From NCBI RefSeq assembly GCF_000711225.1, contig NZ_JOMG01000004.1, positions 887,165 to 951,164 of the forward strand: a stretch of 64,000 nt of DNA, written 5' to 3'. This document shows, in pieces, positions 8,401 through 18,200 of the stretch. The position numbers and the translations under genes are program-made. The first letter of the stretch is position 1. Each line of letters starts with the position of its first letter. The notes under the pieces are model-generated. The model was not told where the DNA came from. It worked only from the letters and a program-made list of their open reading frames with translations, and searched no databases. The stretch is from Pelobacter seleniigenes DSM 18267. GTDB taxonomy: Bacteria > Desulfobacterota > Desulfuromonadia > Desulfuromonadales > Geopsychrobacteraceae.

Positions 8401-11400
8401 CCGTGGCAAGCGACCGGCTGCAGGATGCGCTACGGATGACCACGCAGAGTATGCAGGCCCTGCAAAGCCTGCAGGAACAGACCGCCAAGCTGCATCAACA
8501 GTTTTTAGAAGGGCAGCAGGCCGCGACTCAGTCCTTCATGCAGCTGATTGAACAGCAACAGCAATTGCTGCATGGGCAGCCTTTGGTGCAGAACACAGCC
8601 ACCCCGGCTGCTGTAGCCGCACCAGTTGCCGCACCCGCAACTCAACCGGTGGCGGCCGCAGTTCCAACCACGCCGACTAGTCCTCAGCCCGCCAGCGCTG
8701 CCGCAGCGCCTCTGCCGGTAACTCCGGTTGCCCCAGCTGCCCCGGCTGTCGTCAGTAACATTGCTCCGTTATTGCTCGAAATTATCGCCGAGAAAACCGG
8801 TTATCCGGTAGAAATGCTCGAACTTGAGATGGCGCTGGACTCGGATCTGGGAATTGACTCCATCAAACGGGTGGAAATCCTCTCCGCGCTGCAGGACCGC
8901 TTACCGCAAGCTCCGACCATCGGCCCGGAAGACCTTGGCCGCCTGCAGACCCTGGGGGAAATCGTTGCTCATCTTGATGCGGAGATGCCCGGTGATAAGG
9001 CTGCCACGGCGACCAGCGGGGTTTCTTCCGCAACCGTGGATGCGTCCCAGATTACTGCAACCTTGTTGGCGGTGGTCGCAGAAAAGACCGGCTACCCACA
9101 GGAGATGCTTGAACTGGAGATGGCCCTGGATAGCGATCTGGGGATCGATTCCATCAAACGAGTGGAAATTCTTTCCGCCTTGCAGGAAAGCCTGCCTGAG
9201 CTGCCGCCGATTAAACCTGAAGAACTGGGGCAATTGCAGACCCTGGGACAGATTGTCGCTCATCTTGGCAGCGCGATTAGCGTTCCCGCCAGCGTGGCAA
9301 CAGTTGCTGCTGCGGCGCTGCCGCAGGTGAGCCGCAAGCAGGTGAGTGAGACCCTGCTAGCCGTGGTCGCAGAAAAAACCGGCTATCCGGTCGACATGCT
9401 CGAACCGGAGATGGCCCTGGATACCGATCTGGGGATCGACTCCATCAAACGGGTGGAAATCCTCTCCGCCCTGCAGGAACAGCTGCCGGATCTGCCGGCC
9501 GTCAAGCCGGAGGATCTCAGCGTGCTGCAGACTCTCGCCCAGATCATCGATCATCTCTGTCGCAGCCAACAGCCGAGTGCCATCGGCGTGGAACAACCGC
9601 AGCCTACAAGCGTCGATCGTGGCACAGTTGCCAGCACCCTGCTTGAGGTGATTGCGGAAAAAACCGGTTACCCGGTGGAGATGCTTGAACTGGAGATGGC
9701 CCTGGATACCGATCTGGGAATCGACTCCATCAAGCGGGTGGAAATCCTCTCCGCTTTGCAGGAGCGGATACCGGGTGCGCCGGCCATCAAGCCGGAACAT
9801 TTGGGTACTTTGCAGACCGTTGGTCAGATCGTCGATTTCCTGGCCAGCCTGGCCGGTTCGGAAGAAACCAGGGAACCTTCCTCCAGTCAAGCGGTTGCGG
9901 CTGCCAAAGGGATCTCCCGACAGGTTCTCCAGGCCCTTCCATTACCTAAAAAGCGCCCCCAGAAGGAGTTCAAATTTACCTCCGGCGCGCAGGTCTGGAT
10001 TACCGATGACGGTTCTGCCCTAAGTGATGAGCTTTGCAAACGGTTTACCGCTCGCCAGTTGATCCCGCGGAAAATTTCTCTGTCCGAATTGACCGACCTG
10101 GAAATTCCCGAGACCCTCTCCGGGCTGGTTGTGATGGCGCCTCTGCATGGCACCAGCGACCGCTTTTTAATCGATTCATTTGCCCTGGTGCAGAAATGTG
10201 AACCCGCCCTGGATACCGCCAGCGGGCGCGGTGGTGCTTTTATTGCCACCGTTTCCCGTCTGAACGGCTGCTTTGGGCTCAAATCACGCAGTAGCATTAG
10301 CGATCCCTTGTCCGGCGGCTTGGCCGGGCTGTGTAAAACCGCAGCCCTGGAATGGCCCTCCATTCATTGCAAAGCCCTGGATATCGCCATGGGAATGGAG
10401 ATCGAAGCGACTGCCGAAACCCTGGTCAACGAGATCTTCCTGGCCGGCCCCCTTGAGGTCGGCGTGACTTCGGTCGGGATTCAGGGGTTGGAACTGGTCG
10501 AGCAACCGCTGTCCAGTCAAGCTTTGGACCTGCCGGTCGGAGCCGGGGATCTGGTGGTGATCAGCGGTGGTGCTCGGGGCGTCACGGCCGAAGCGGCAGT
10601 TGCGCTCGCCCGCGCCAGTCAGGCAACGCTGCTGCTACTGGGCCGCAATCGTCTCAGTGAGAGCGAGCCGGCTTGGCTCAACGGGCTGCATGATGAGGCA
10701 GCCATTAAAAAGGGAATTCTCGCTCATGCTACCGGGCCGATGAAACCGAAAGAGGTTGCCCAGGAGTTCCAGCGGATCAGTGCTGAGCGGGAAATCCGCG
10801 CAACCCTGGAGCGGATTCTTAACGCCGGCGGCAAAGCCCTGTATCGGTCCGTGGACCTGCGTGATGCCGACCAGTGTCGGGCGGTTATTGCCGAAGCTGT
10901 TGCTGAGTATGGTCCGGTGCGCGGGATTATTCATGGTGCCGGAGTGCTGGCCGACAAACTGATCAAGGAAAAGACCCTGGCTCAATTTGATCAGGTCTAC
11001 GCGACCAAGGTGGACGGTTTGCGCAACCTGCTCGCTTCAGTGACTGAAGCGGATTTGCAATTCCTTGCCCTGTATTCGTCCTCGACCGGGCGTTTCGGGC
11101 GCATCGGCCAGGTCGATTATGCCGTTGCCAATGAGGTGCTGAATAAAATTGCCGCTGCAGAGGCGGAAAAACTGCCTCACTGTCGGGTTCTGGCTCTGAA
11201 CTGGGGCCCCTGGGACGGGGGGATGGTGACCCCGGAACTGAAGAAAGTCTTTGCCCGGGAAGGGGTTGCGGTCATCGATCTGCAGGCCGGAACCGACTAT
11301 TTGCTGCAGGAGTTGTCCAATCCGGATCGGGAAGCTGTCGAACTGGTGATCAGCGGCGCTGAAGAACAGGGCAGCGCTCTTTCGACCGCCGAGCCGCAAG

Positions 11401-12272
11401 CGAATATCTATGTGTCCAAGGCCTTCGATCTTGAGCTGTCCGTTGAACAGTATCCGTTTTTGAAATCTCATGTCATGGATGGCAAAGCGGTTCTGCCGGT
11501 GGCGATCATGGTCGAATGGATGGCCCATGGTGCGATCCACAACAATCCTGGCCTGAAATTTCAGGGGTTCAATGATCTGCGGGTCTTGAAAGGGGTCATC
11601 CTGGCGGCGGACAGTAGCTACAGTCTGCAGGTCATGACCGGTAAAGCGATCAAGAGTGACGGAATCCATGTCGTGCCGGTGGAAATTTCCGGCACCAACG
11701 GCAAAGGGCAGGTCGTACCTCACGCACGGGGCCGAATTCTTCTGGCCTCAGCCTTGCCGGCTGTCAAAGCCGCTTTGCCGGCTCCTGAGCTGCCGGCCTA
11801 TAACCGGGACGGGGAAATTTACACCGCCGACCGTCTGTTCCATGGTGCTGACTTCCATGGCATCAGCCGGGTGCTCGGTTGCTCCAGCCAGGGGATCAGC
11901 GTGGTTGCTCAGGGGGCACCGTCGCCCGGGCAATGGATCGACCAGCCGCTGCGCAGCAGCTGGTTTGCCGATCCGTTGGTCCTCGACAGCAGTTTCCAGT
12001 CATTGATTCTGTGGAGTTTTGACCAATATCAGGCCGGCTCGCTGCCGGTGTTTGCCGAACGTTATCGGCAGTACCGCGAGCGCTTCCCGACCACCGGGAC
12101 CGAAATCAGGGTCAAGGTCATTGAGCGGAGCACCAGCCGCGCTGTTGCTCAGATCGACTTTGTCGATGCCACCGACGGTTCGCTGGTGGCGCGGATCGAG
12201 AACTACGAATGTGTGATCGATGCCTCGCTGAATGCAACTTTCCAGCGTAATAAACTGACTGGAGTCGCTTGA
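5421..12272 (+). CDS. pfaA: PfaA-like polyunsaturated fatty acid/polyketide synthase (KS-AT-4xACP-KR-DH)
   Basis: This 2283-residue iterative synthase has a ketosynthase at about 15-480 with Cys216 in DAACGSSL, then EGHGTGT and KSQIGHTKAAAG. A malonyl-type acyltransferase follows at about 575-880 (LLFPGQGAQYPGM; Ser682 in GHSYGE). After an Ala/Pro-rich, Gln-rich linker come four acyl carrier domains with the LGIDSIKRVEIL attachment motif, serines near 1146, 1243, 1339 and 1435, about 97 residues apart. A ketoreductase (nucleotide motif ISGGARGVTAEAA near 1712; SSSTGRFGRIGQVDYAVAN near 1886) is followed by a C-terminal polyketide-type dehydratase with HVMDGKAVLP (His2017) and the DSSFQ motif (Asp2189). 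The TTG start has a good AAGGAG site 8 bases upstream. Studied PfaA proteins often carry five or more carriers, so four is on the low side. Confidence 0.95.
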   Translation: MNNNNEVKEQSPASVPLAIVGIGCMFPQADNAGAFWTNIRNGADGISEVPETHWRPEDYFDQDPKAADKVYSKLGGFLSPVEFNPMDYGILPNSIEAIDTSQLLGLLTVEQALANAGYAGDKEFDRDRVSVILGVTGALELVIPLGARLGHPRWRQALEDAGVDQELAEDVVRRISDSYVPWQENSFPGLLGNVVAGRISKHFNFGGTNCVVDAACGSSLSALNLAALELAAGRSDMVVTGGIDTFNDIFMYSCFSKTPALSPSGHARPYSADSDGTTIGEGLGVVVLKRLSDAERDGDRIYAVVKGIGASSDGRGGAIYEPTASGQTKALRRAYEQAGIDPRSIELIEGHGTGTRVGDAIEVAALQEVFGPAEQPWCALGSVKSQIGHTKAAAGSAGLIKAALALYHKVLPPTIKVDQPHESLLQESSAFYLNTECRPWVGNPNHPRRAGISALGFGGSNFHCLLEEYQPEKAVVDWLGDVQPVPFSASTIEQLKQAVNDFPVAADWRAIRAAAAAQRQSFDSAAEYRLVAVLDRRQADPVGPLKTCLTQLAKHAEQSVWETPDGAYFASGPAGGKVALLFPGQGAQYPGMLADLAVQFPEFFVVLEQADRSFSAANGQSSGALAGKLYPRPQFDQAGRDASFAALQATDLAQPALGAVSLGAMRVLNGFGLQGDAFAGHSYGELAALCCAGALAEPDLYRLSKLRGELMAAGGGDRGTMLAVSAPLAEIADFISTAGLDLVLANRNTPTQGVLSGATSEIEKAARLLEQQGIAHKRLSVAAAFHSALVAEAAQPFAAELAQVDFQPARGQVYSNTTGQAYPQETQAMAELLSRQLASPVDFVAEVASLYRDGARIFVEVGPGARLVGMVKAILAEQPYAAVALDSSNGKRSTIHDLARLLARLASLGVSLDLSRWDQGYGATVGTKRKKAGLTLTLSGANHFKKPAKRPPLARLQPQPTEPVAAPASQSSAAAAPVAIGAAGVSPAAPSRPTVASDRLQDALRMTTQSMQALQSLQEQTAKLHQQFLEGQQAATQSFMQLIEQQQQLLHGQPLVQNTATPAAVAAPVAAPATQPVAAAVPTTPTSPQPASAAAAPLPVTPVAPAAPAVVSNIAPLLLEIIAEKTGYPVEMLELEMALDSDLGIDSIKRVEILSALQDRLPQAPTIGPEDLGRLQTLGEIVAHLDAEMPGDKAATATSGVSSATVDASQITATLLAVVAEKTGYPQEMLELEMALDSDLGIDSIKRVEILSALQESLPELPPIKPEELGQLQTLGQIVAHLGSAISVPASVATVAAAALPQVSRKQVSETLLAVVAEKTGYPVDMLEPEMALDTDLGIDSIKRVEILSALQEQLPDLPAVKPEDLSVLQTLAQIIDHLCRSQQPSAIGVEQPQPTSVDRGTVASTLLEVIAEKTGYPVEMLELEMALDTDLGIDSIKRVEILSALQERIPGAPAIKPEHLGTLQTVGQIVDFLASLAGSEETREPSSSQAVAAAKGISRQVLQALPLPKKRPQKEFKFTSGAQVWITDDGSALSDELCKRFTARQLIPRKISLSELTDLEIPETLSGLVVMAPLHGTSDRFLIDSFALVQKCEPALDTASGRGGAFIATVSRLNGCFGLKSRSSISDPLSGGLAGLCKTAALEWPSIHCKALDIAMGMEIEATAETLVNEIFLAGPLEVGVTSVGIQGLELVEQPLSSQALDLPVGAGDLVVISGGARGVTAEAAVALARASQATLLLLGRNRLSESEPAWLNGLHDEAAIKKGILAHATGPMKPKEVAQEFQRISAEREIRATLERILNAGGKALYRSVDLRDADQCRAVIAEAVAEYGPVRGIIHGAGVLADKLIKEKTLAQFDQVYATKVDGLRNLLASVTEADLQFLALYSSSTGRFGRIGQVDYAVANEVLNKIAAAEAEKLPHCRVLALNWGPWDGGMVTPELKKVFAREGVAVIDLQAGTDYLLQELSNPDREAVELVISGAEEQGSALSTAEPQANIYVSKAFDLELSVEQYPFLKSHVMDGKAVLPVAIMVEWMAHGAIHNNPGLKFQGFNDLRVLKGVILAADSSYSLQVMTGKAIKSDGIHVVPVEISGTNGKGQVVPHARGRILLASALPAVKAALPAPELPAYNRDGEIYTADRLFHGADFHGISRVLGCSSQGISVVAQGAPSPGQWIDQPLRSSWFADPLVLDSSFQSLILWSFDQYQAGSLPVFAERYRQYRERFPTTGTEIRVKVIERSTSRAVAQIDFVDATDGSLVARIENYECVIDASLNATFQRNKLTGVA

Positions 12273-15200
12273 AAATGCCCCTTGCTCAATCTGTTGCGAT
12301 TGTCGGGGTCGGTGGTGAGTTCCCAGCATCTCCGACCCTTGATCGTTTTTGGGATAATATCGTTCATAACGTCAACACGGCCAGCGAACCCCCGGCGGGA
12401 CGCTGGCTGCTGTCGGCTGATGAAGCCTATGACGCCAGAGTCGGCGTCCCGGATCGGGTCTATTCGCGCAAGGCCTGCTTTCTTGATCCGGCTACCGATT
12501 CGGCTGAGATCCCCGGGCTGGGGATTGACGCCGGCTTTCTCGCCAGGCTCGACCCCATGTTCCGGCTGCTGCTGCGGGTTGGTCAGCAGACTCTGGCCGA
12601 TGTGCGCGGGAAAAAACCGCGGCCGGCCCAGTCCGGCATCATCATCGGTAACCTGGCTTTGCCCAGTGAAAAATCTTCCGCGTTGGCGCGCGCTTTTCTC
12701 GGTCAGACCTTTGTCGAACAACTCTCTGCCGAGAGACAGCTCTCCTTACCGGAACACCAGTTGGAACCCCTCAATCACTATGTCGCTGGCTTGCCGGCAT
12801 CGCTGCTGGCCAGAGCCATCGGCTTTCAGCGGACCTGCTTTACCGTTGATGCGGCCTGCGCTTCATCATTGTATGCCATCAAGCTCGCCGTCGATGAACT
12901 GCTGTCCGGGCGGGCCGATGCCATGCTCGCCGGGGGACTATCGCGGCCCGACTCCCTCTATACGCAGATGGGGTTCTCTCAGCTCAGGGCGCTCTCTCCA
13001 AGCGGGACCTGCTCGCCGTTTGATCGTAACGGCAACGGTCTGGTGGTCGGTGAAGGCTGCGGTCTGGTGTTGCTGAAACGGACCCAGGATGCCGTGCGTG
13101 ACGGTGATCGAATCTACGCGGTGATTCGCGGGATCGGGCTCTCCAACGATCTGGGAGGGAATCTGCTGGCTCCGGCTGCGGAAGGCCAGCTGCGGGCCAT
13201 GCGCGACGCCTACAAACAGGCTGGTTGGACCCCTGATGTGGTCGATCTGATCGAATGTCACGCGACTGGAACCCCGGTCGGTGATGCGGTGGAATTTTCC
13301 AGTCTCTCGCAGCTCTGGCAGGACAGTTCCTGGCGACCGGGGCAATGTGTCATCGGTTCGGCGAAAGCGAATATCGGCCATCTGTTGACTGCCGCCGGAT
13401 CCGCCGCGCTGCTGAAGACCCTTGTGGCCATGAAGTCTGAGATTTTACCGCCAACGGTCAACTTCGCTGAGCCTGCGGCAGGGATCGATCTGGACAGCAG
13501 TCCATTTCGCATTCTCAAGCGTTCTGAGCATTGGGAACGGCGGGCCGGACAACCGCGTCGCGCCGCGGTCAGTGCATTCGGTTTTGGCGGCATCAACGCC
13601 CATCTGCTGATTGAAGAGTGGCGACCCGCAGCAGGGAAAAGAAACCCGGTCCGGATTCATCCGTCTTCCAAGAAAAAACAGCAGCCGGTGGCCATCGTTG
13701 GGATGGCGACCCATTTCGGCGATCTGGACAGCCTGGACAAATTTGCCCGGCAGCTGTTTCAGGATGCCACGCCCAGGTCACCCGAAGCGGTCACCAATTG
13801 GTGGGGTGCGGAAACCAGCCGCTGGTTACGCCAAACGTTGCCTGATTCTGTAGCAGCGCAGGGTTACCCCCTGACTGAGGTTTCCGCCGTTGCCGGCGAA
13901 TTCAGAATCCCACCACTGGAACTGGCGGAAATGCTGCCACGGCAACTGGCGATGCTGAAAGTAGCTGCCGCAGCGTTGGCCGACGCTGATCTGACTGCTG
14001 CTGACCTGCTTTTTGCCGGGGTCTTTATCGGCTGCGGCCTTGATCTGAATGCAACCAACTTCAGCTTTCGCTGGGCACTGGAAAAATATGCCCCGCGCTG
14101 GGCTCAGGAACTTGGGTTGGAGCTGGATGAGCAGCAAATGGGCGAGTGGATCGCCCAACTGCGGACGGCCGCCGGCCCGGCCCTGAGCGCCAATAGAACC
14201 ATGGGTGCTCTGGGGAGTACCGTGGCGAGCCGGGTCGCCAAGGAATTCCGCATTGGCGGACCCAGCTTCACCCTCTCCAGCGAGGAAACTTCAGGGCTCA
14301 GTGCGTTGCAGGCCGGCATTCATGCCTTGCAGGAAGGGTCCATTACCCGGGCGATTGTCGGTGCTGTCGATTTTGCAGCAGATCTGCGTGCCGTGTTAAG
14401 CAGGCAACTGGGTGGCACCTTGGCAGAGGATACCCTGATCGGCGAAGGTGCCGCGGCTCTCGTCCTGAAACGCCTGGCTGATGCCAAGCAGGATGGCGAC
14501 CGGATTTATGCCGTGATCAGTGGCATCGACAGTGTTATTGCCGGTTCGCCCGAACAGCAGGGGCGGGATGATGACTCCTGGCTCGGTTCGTTACAGGGGG
14601 CCTGCGCTCATGCCGGGATCAAACCCTGCCAGCTTGACGCCGTCATCTCCGGCAGCAGCGGTCCGGCAGCGTTTTTAAACCGTGATGTGGCGGGGTTGAA
14701 CAAACTGTTGGCCGACCGGGACGACAACCGACCCTGGAGTCTTTCCGCCGTGGTCGATTATATCGGCGACAGTGGCGGGGCAGGGGGCTTGGCAGCGGTT
14801 GTCCAGGCGGCGCTCTGTTTGCATCGTCGGCTGCTTTCAGGAACCGCCACGGGTGCTGCCGTCCAAGCCGCCGCAAGCGGCAACTGCTGGACCCCGCAGG
14901 CGCCTCAGTATTGGTTGCATAATCGTGTCCGCGGGCCGCGCCGCATGTTGGTCAGCGATCTCGGCTTTGACCATTCAGCACTGCATGCGGTCCTGGAAGA
15001 ATATCAGGGCCCCGAGCAGGAGCGAGCCGAGCTCAGCGATGGCCTGACCCTGCCTGCTGCTGAAGCGCTGTTCGTTATTGAAGGTGATTCACCGGCCCAG
15101 CTCTTGGACGGTTTGGCCCAATTGCAGGATCTGGTTCGGGCACTGACCGGAAAGCCGCTTGCCGTTATGGCGCGCCGCTGGTTTGAAGCCCATCCTCCAC

Positions 15201-18200
15201 AACCGCAGTTGCCTCTCTGTATCAGCCTGGTGAGTGCCGCTGAGCAGGAATTGAACGAGCTGATCAGCTACGCCGAACAGGCCCTCAGAAGCAATCCTGA
15301 ACAGAGTTTAGGCCGACAATCCGGCCATGGCGATGGCAATGGGACCCTGTTGCCGCCGGCGTTGCGGGAGCGGATTTTTTACTCTGCCGATCCCCTGACC
15401 AGGCAGGGCAAAGTCGCCTTTGTTTTTCCTGGCTCCGGCAACCATTTTGCCGGGATGGGGCGCGAACTATCACTGTTCCGACCGGACATCTATGCGACCC
15501 AGGAACAGAGCAGCCAGCTGCTGGCAGATCAATATCAGCCCTGGCGGTTCTGGAACCAGGAGTTGCAGTCGCAACTCCATGAGGATCATAACGCCCTGGT
15601 GATTTCTCATGTTGCCTTGTGTACGGCCCTTCATGATCTGCTGCGCAATTTCAATATCCACCCGCAAATGATCAGTGGCTACAGCCTGGGCGAGTCTTCC
15701 GGACTGTTCTCTTCCGGTGCCTGGCGCGAGCGGGATGGAATGCTCAAACGCCTGAAAACCTCGGCACTGTTTACCGATGAGTTGGCCGGAGCCTGTCAGG
15801 CCGCTCGCCGGGTCTGGAATCTGCCTGCCCACGAGCCGGTCGATTGGTCCCTTGGTATTGTCAATGTACCGGCTGACAAAGTGCGTTCGCTGCTTCAGGG
15901 GCGCGACAGAGTTTATCTGCTGATCGTCAATACCTATCGCGAATGTGTGATCGGCGGCCAGCGTACCGAGGTGGAAAGGCTGGTCCGCGATCTCGGCTGC
16001 CATTTCATCCCTCTGCAAGGGGTGACCACGGTCCACTGTGAAGTCACCAAGGCTGTGGCCGAGGCCTATCGACGGCTGCACCTGTTTGAGGTCACACCGC
16101 CGCCGGGGATCGATTACTACAGCTGTGCACTGGGGAAAAAATACCCGCTGACCTCCGCCAACGCTGCTGATGTCATTCTTGCCCAGGCTTTGGATACTAT
16201 CGACTATCCGCGGGTGATCGAGCAGCTTTATGCTGATGGGGCGCGGCTGTTTCTGGAAGTCGGTCCCGGCAATTCCTGCAGCCGGATGATTAACAGCATC
16301 CTTGCGGAACGGCCGCATCTGTCCCGTTCTTTGTGTGCTCCGGGGGTTGCTGAAGCCACCCAGCTGTTACGCTTGTTGGCCCACTGTCTGGCTGAGCGGG
16401 TGCCGGTCGATTTTGCCCAGCTTTACCCGGTGACCAAAACACAGCCCGAAAATATCGCTGCCCGTGACAACCGCAAGATCGCCATTCGCTCTGGGGGAGA
16501 AGCTTTTTCACCACAGCTTCCCGATGTTAAATATGTCAAAAAAACAGTAACTAATGAATCTGTTATTGATAAAATGGATGAAGAAATTATCAGGCCGATA
16601 AAGAGTCCGCAGGCTGCCCCGGAAGCTGCCCCGGAAGCTGGTATGGGCGGCGGGGTTGCCGCAACCATGACCCGGCTGTTGCAATCCGGCGCCGCTGCCC
16701 ACGAAGCTTACCTCAACTTTGCTAAATCCATGGAACAGGCGCTGAGCAGCAATATTCGGCAGCAATTGGGCCTGCTCCAGCAGTTTGAGGCCAGCGGGCA
16801 ATCTTTGCCCGAAGACCTTTTCCCGGCCGCACCGCTGAGCGCAGACGACAAACAGCCGAGCGCTGCCGCGCCGAGTCCGCCGCAACCGGAGTCGGTCCCG
16901 GTTGCCTTTGACCGAGCCATGTGTCTGGAGTTCGCCATCGGTTCCGTCGGCAAAATGCTCGGTCCCGACTTTGCCGCTGTCGATCAGTTTCCAACCCGGG
17001 TTCGTTTGCCGGACGAACCGCTGATGCTGGTTGACCGCATTCTGAGCGTGGAGGGTGAACCCAAATCCATGACTCAGGGACGGGTGGTGACCGAACATGA
17101 TGTGACCCCGGAGCGCTGGTATCTCGACGGGTTGCGGATTCCAACCTGCGTTGCCGTTGAAGCCGGTCAGGCCGATCTGTTCCTGTCAGGCTATTTGGGG
17201 ATCGATTTCATCACCAAAGGCGAGGCGGTTTATCGACTCCTTGATGCGGAAGTGACTTTTCATCGCGGGCTGCCTCAGCCCGGCGATACCATCCGCTATG
17301 ACATAAAAATCCATAATTTCTTCCGCCAGGACCAGACCTACCTGTTCCGTTTCAGTTTTGAAGGAACGGTCAACGGTCAGCCGCTGCTGTCCATGGCCAA
17401 AGGCTGCGCCGGCTTTTTCAGCGCGGCGGAACTGGCCGCCGGACGCGGCATCGTTCACACCAAGTTGGATCTGCTGCCGCAACCGGGCAAGCTGCCCGCA
17501 GACTGGCAGGAGCCGGTTTCCCTGACTGTGGAATCTTATGATGAAAACCAGATCGATGCCCTCTACCGGGGCGATCTCGTCGCCTGTTTCGGACCGCAGT
17601 TTGCCAATCTACCGCTGCAGCGACCATATACGCTGCCGGGCGGGAAGCTGAAGCTGGTCGACCGGGTCACCCGGCTCGATCCCCGCGGCGGGCGTTACGG
17701 TATCGGCCAGATCAGCGCCGAGATGGATATCCATCCCGAAGACTGGTTCCTGACCTGTCATTTTGTCGATGACCGGGTCATGCCCGGCACGCTGATGTAT
17801 GAATGTTGCCTGCATACCCTGCGGATCTATCTGCTGCGCATGGGTTGGATTGGTGAAGAAGGGGAGACCTGGTGCGAACCGGTGCCCGGGGTGACCAGTG
17901 GACTGAAGTGCCGCGGTCAGGTCATTGAATCCACTAAAACAGTCACTTATCGGGTCAATATCAAGGAACTCGGCTATGGCCCGGAACCCTATGCAATTGT
18001 TGATGCATTGATGTATGCCGATGGGCATCCGATCGTCGAAATACCCGATATGTCGGTCCGCCTGTCCGGTCTGAACCGCGCCAAGATCGAGGCGCTCTGG
18101 TCCGGACACCAGCCGACCCGGGCTGCGGACAAGCGCCAGGTTCTGTTTGATACCGAGCGTATCACCGCCTTTGCCATCGGCAACCCCTCCTTTGCTTTCG

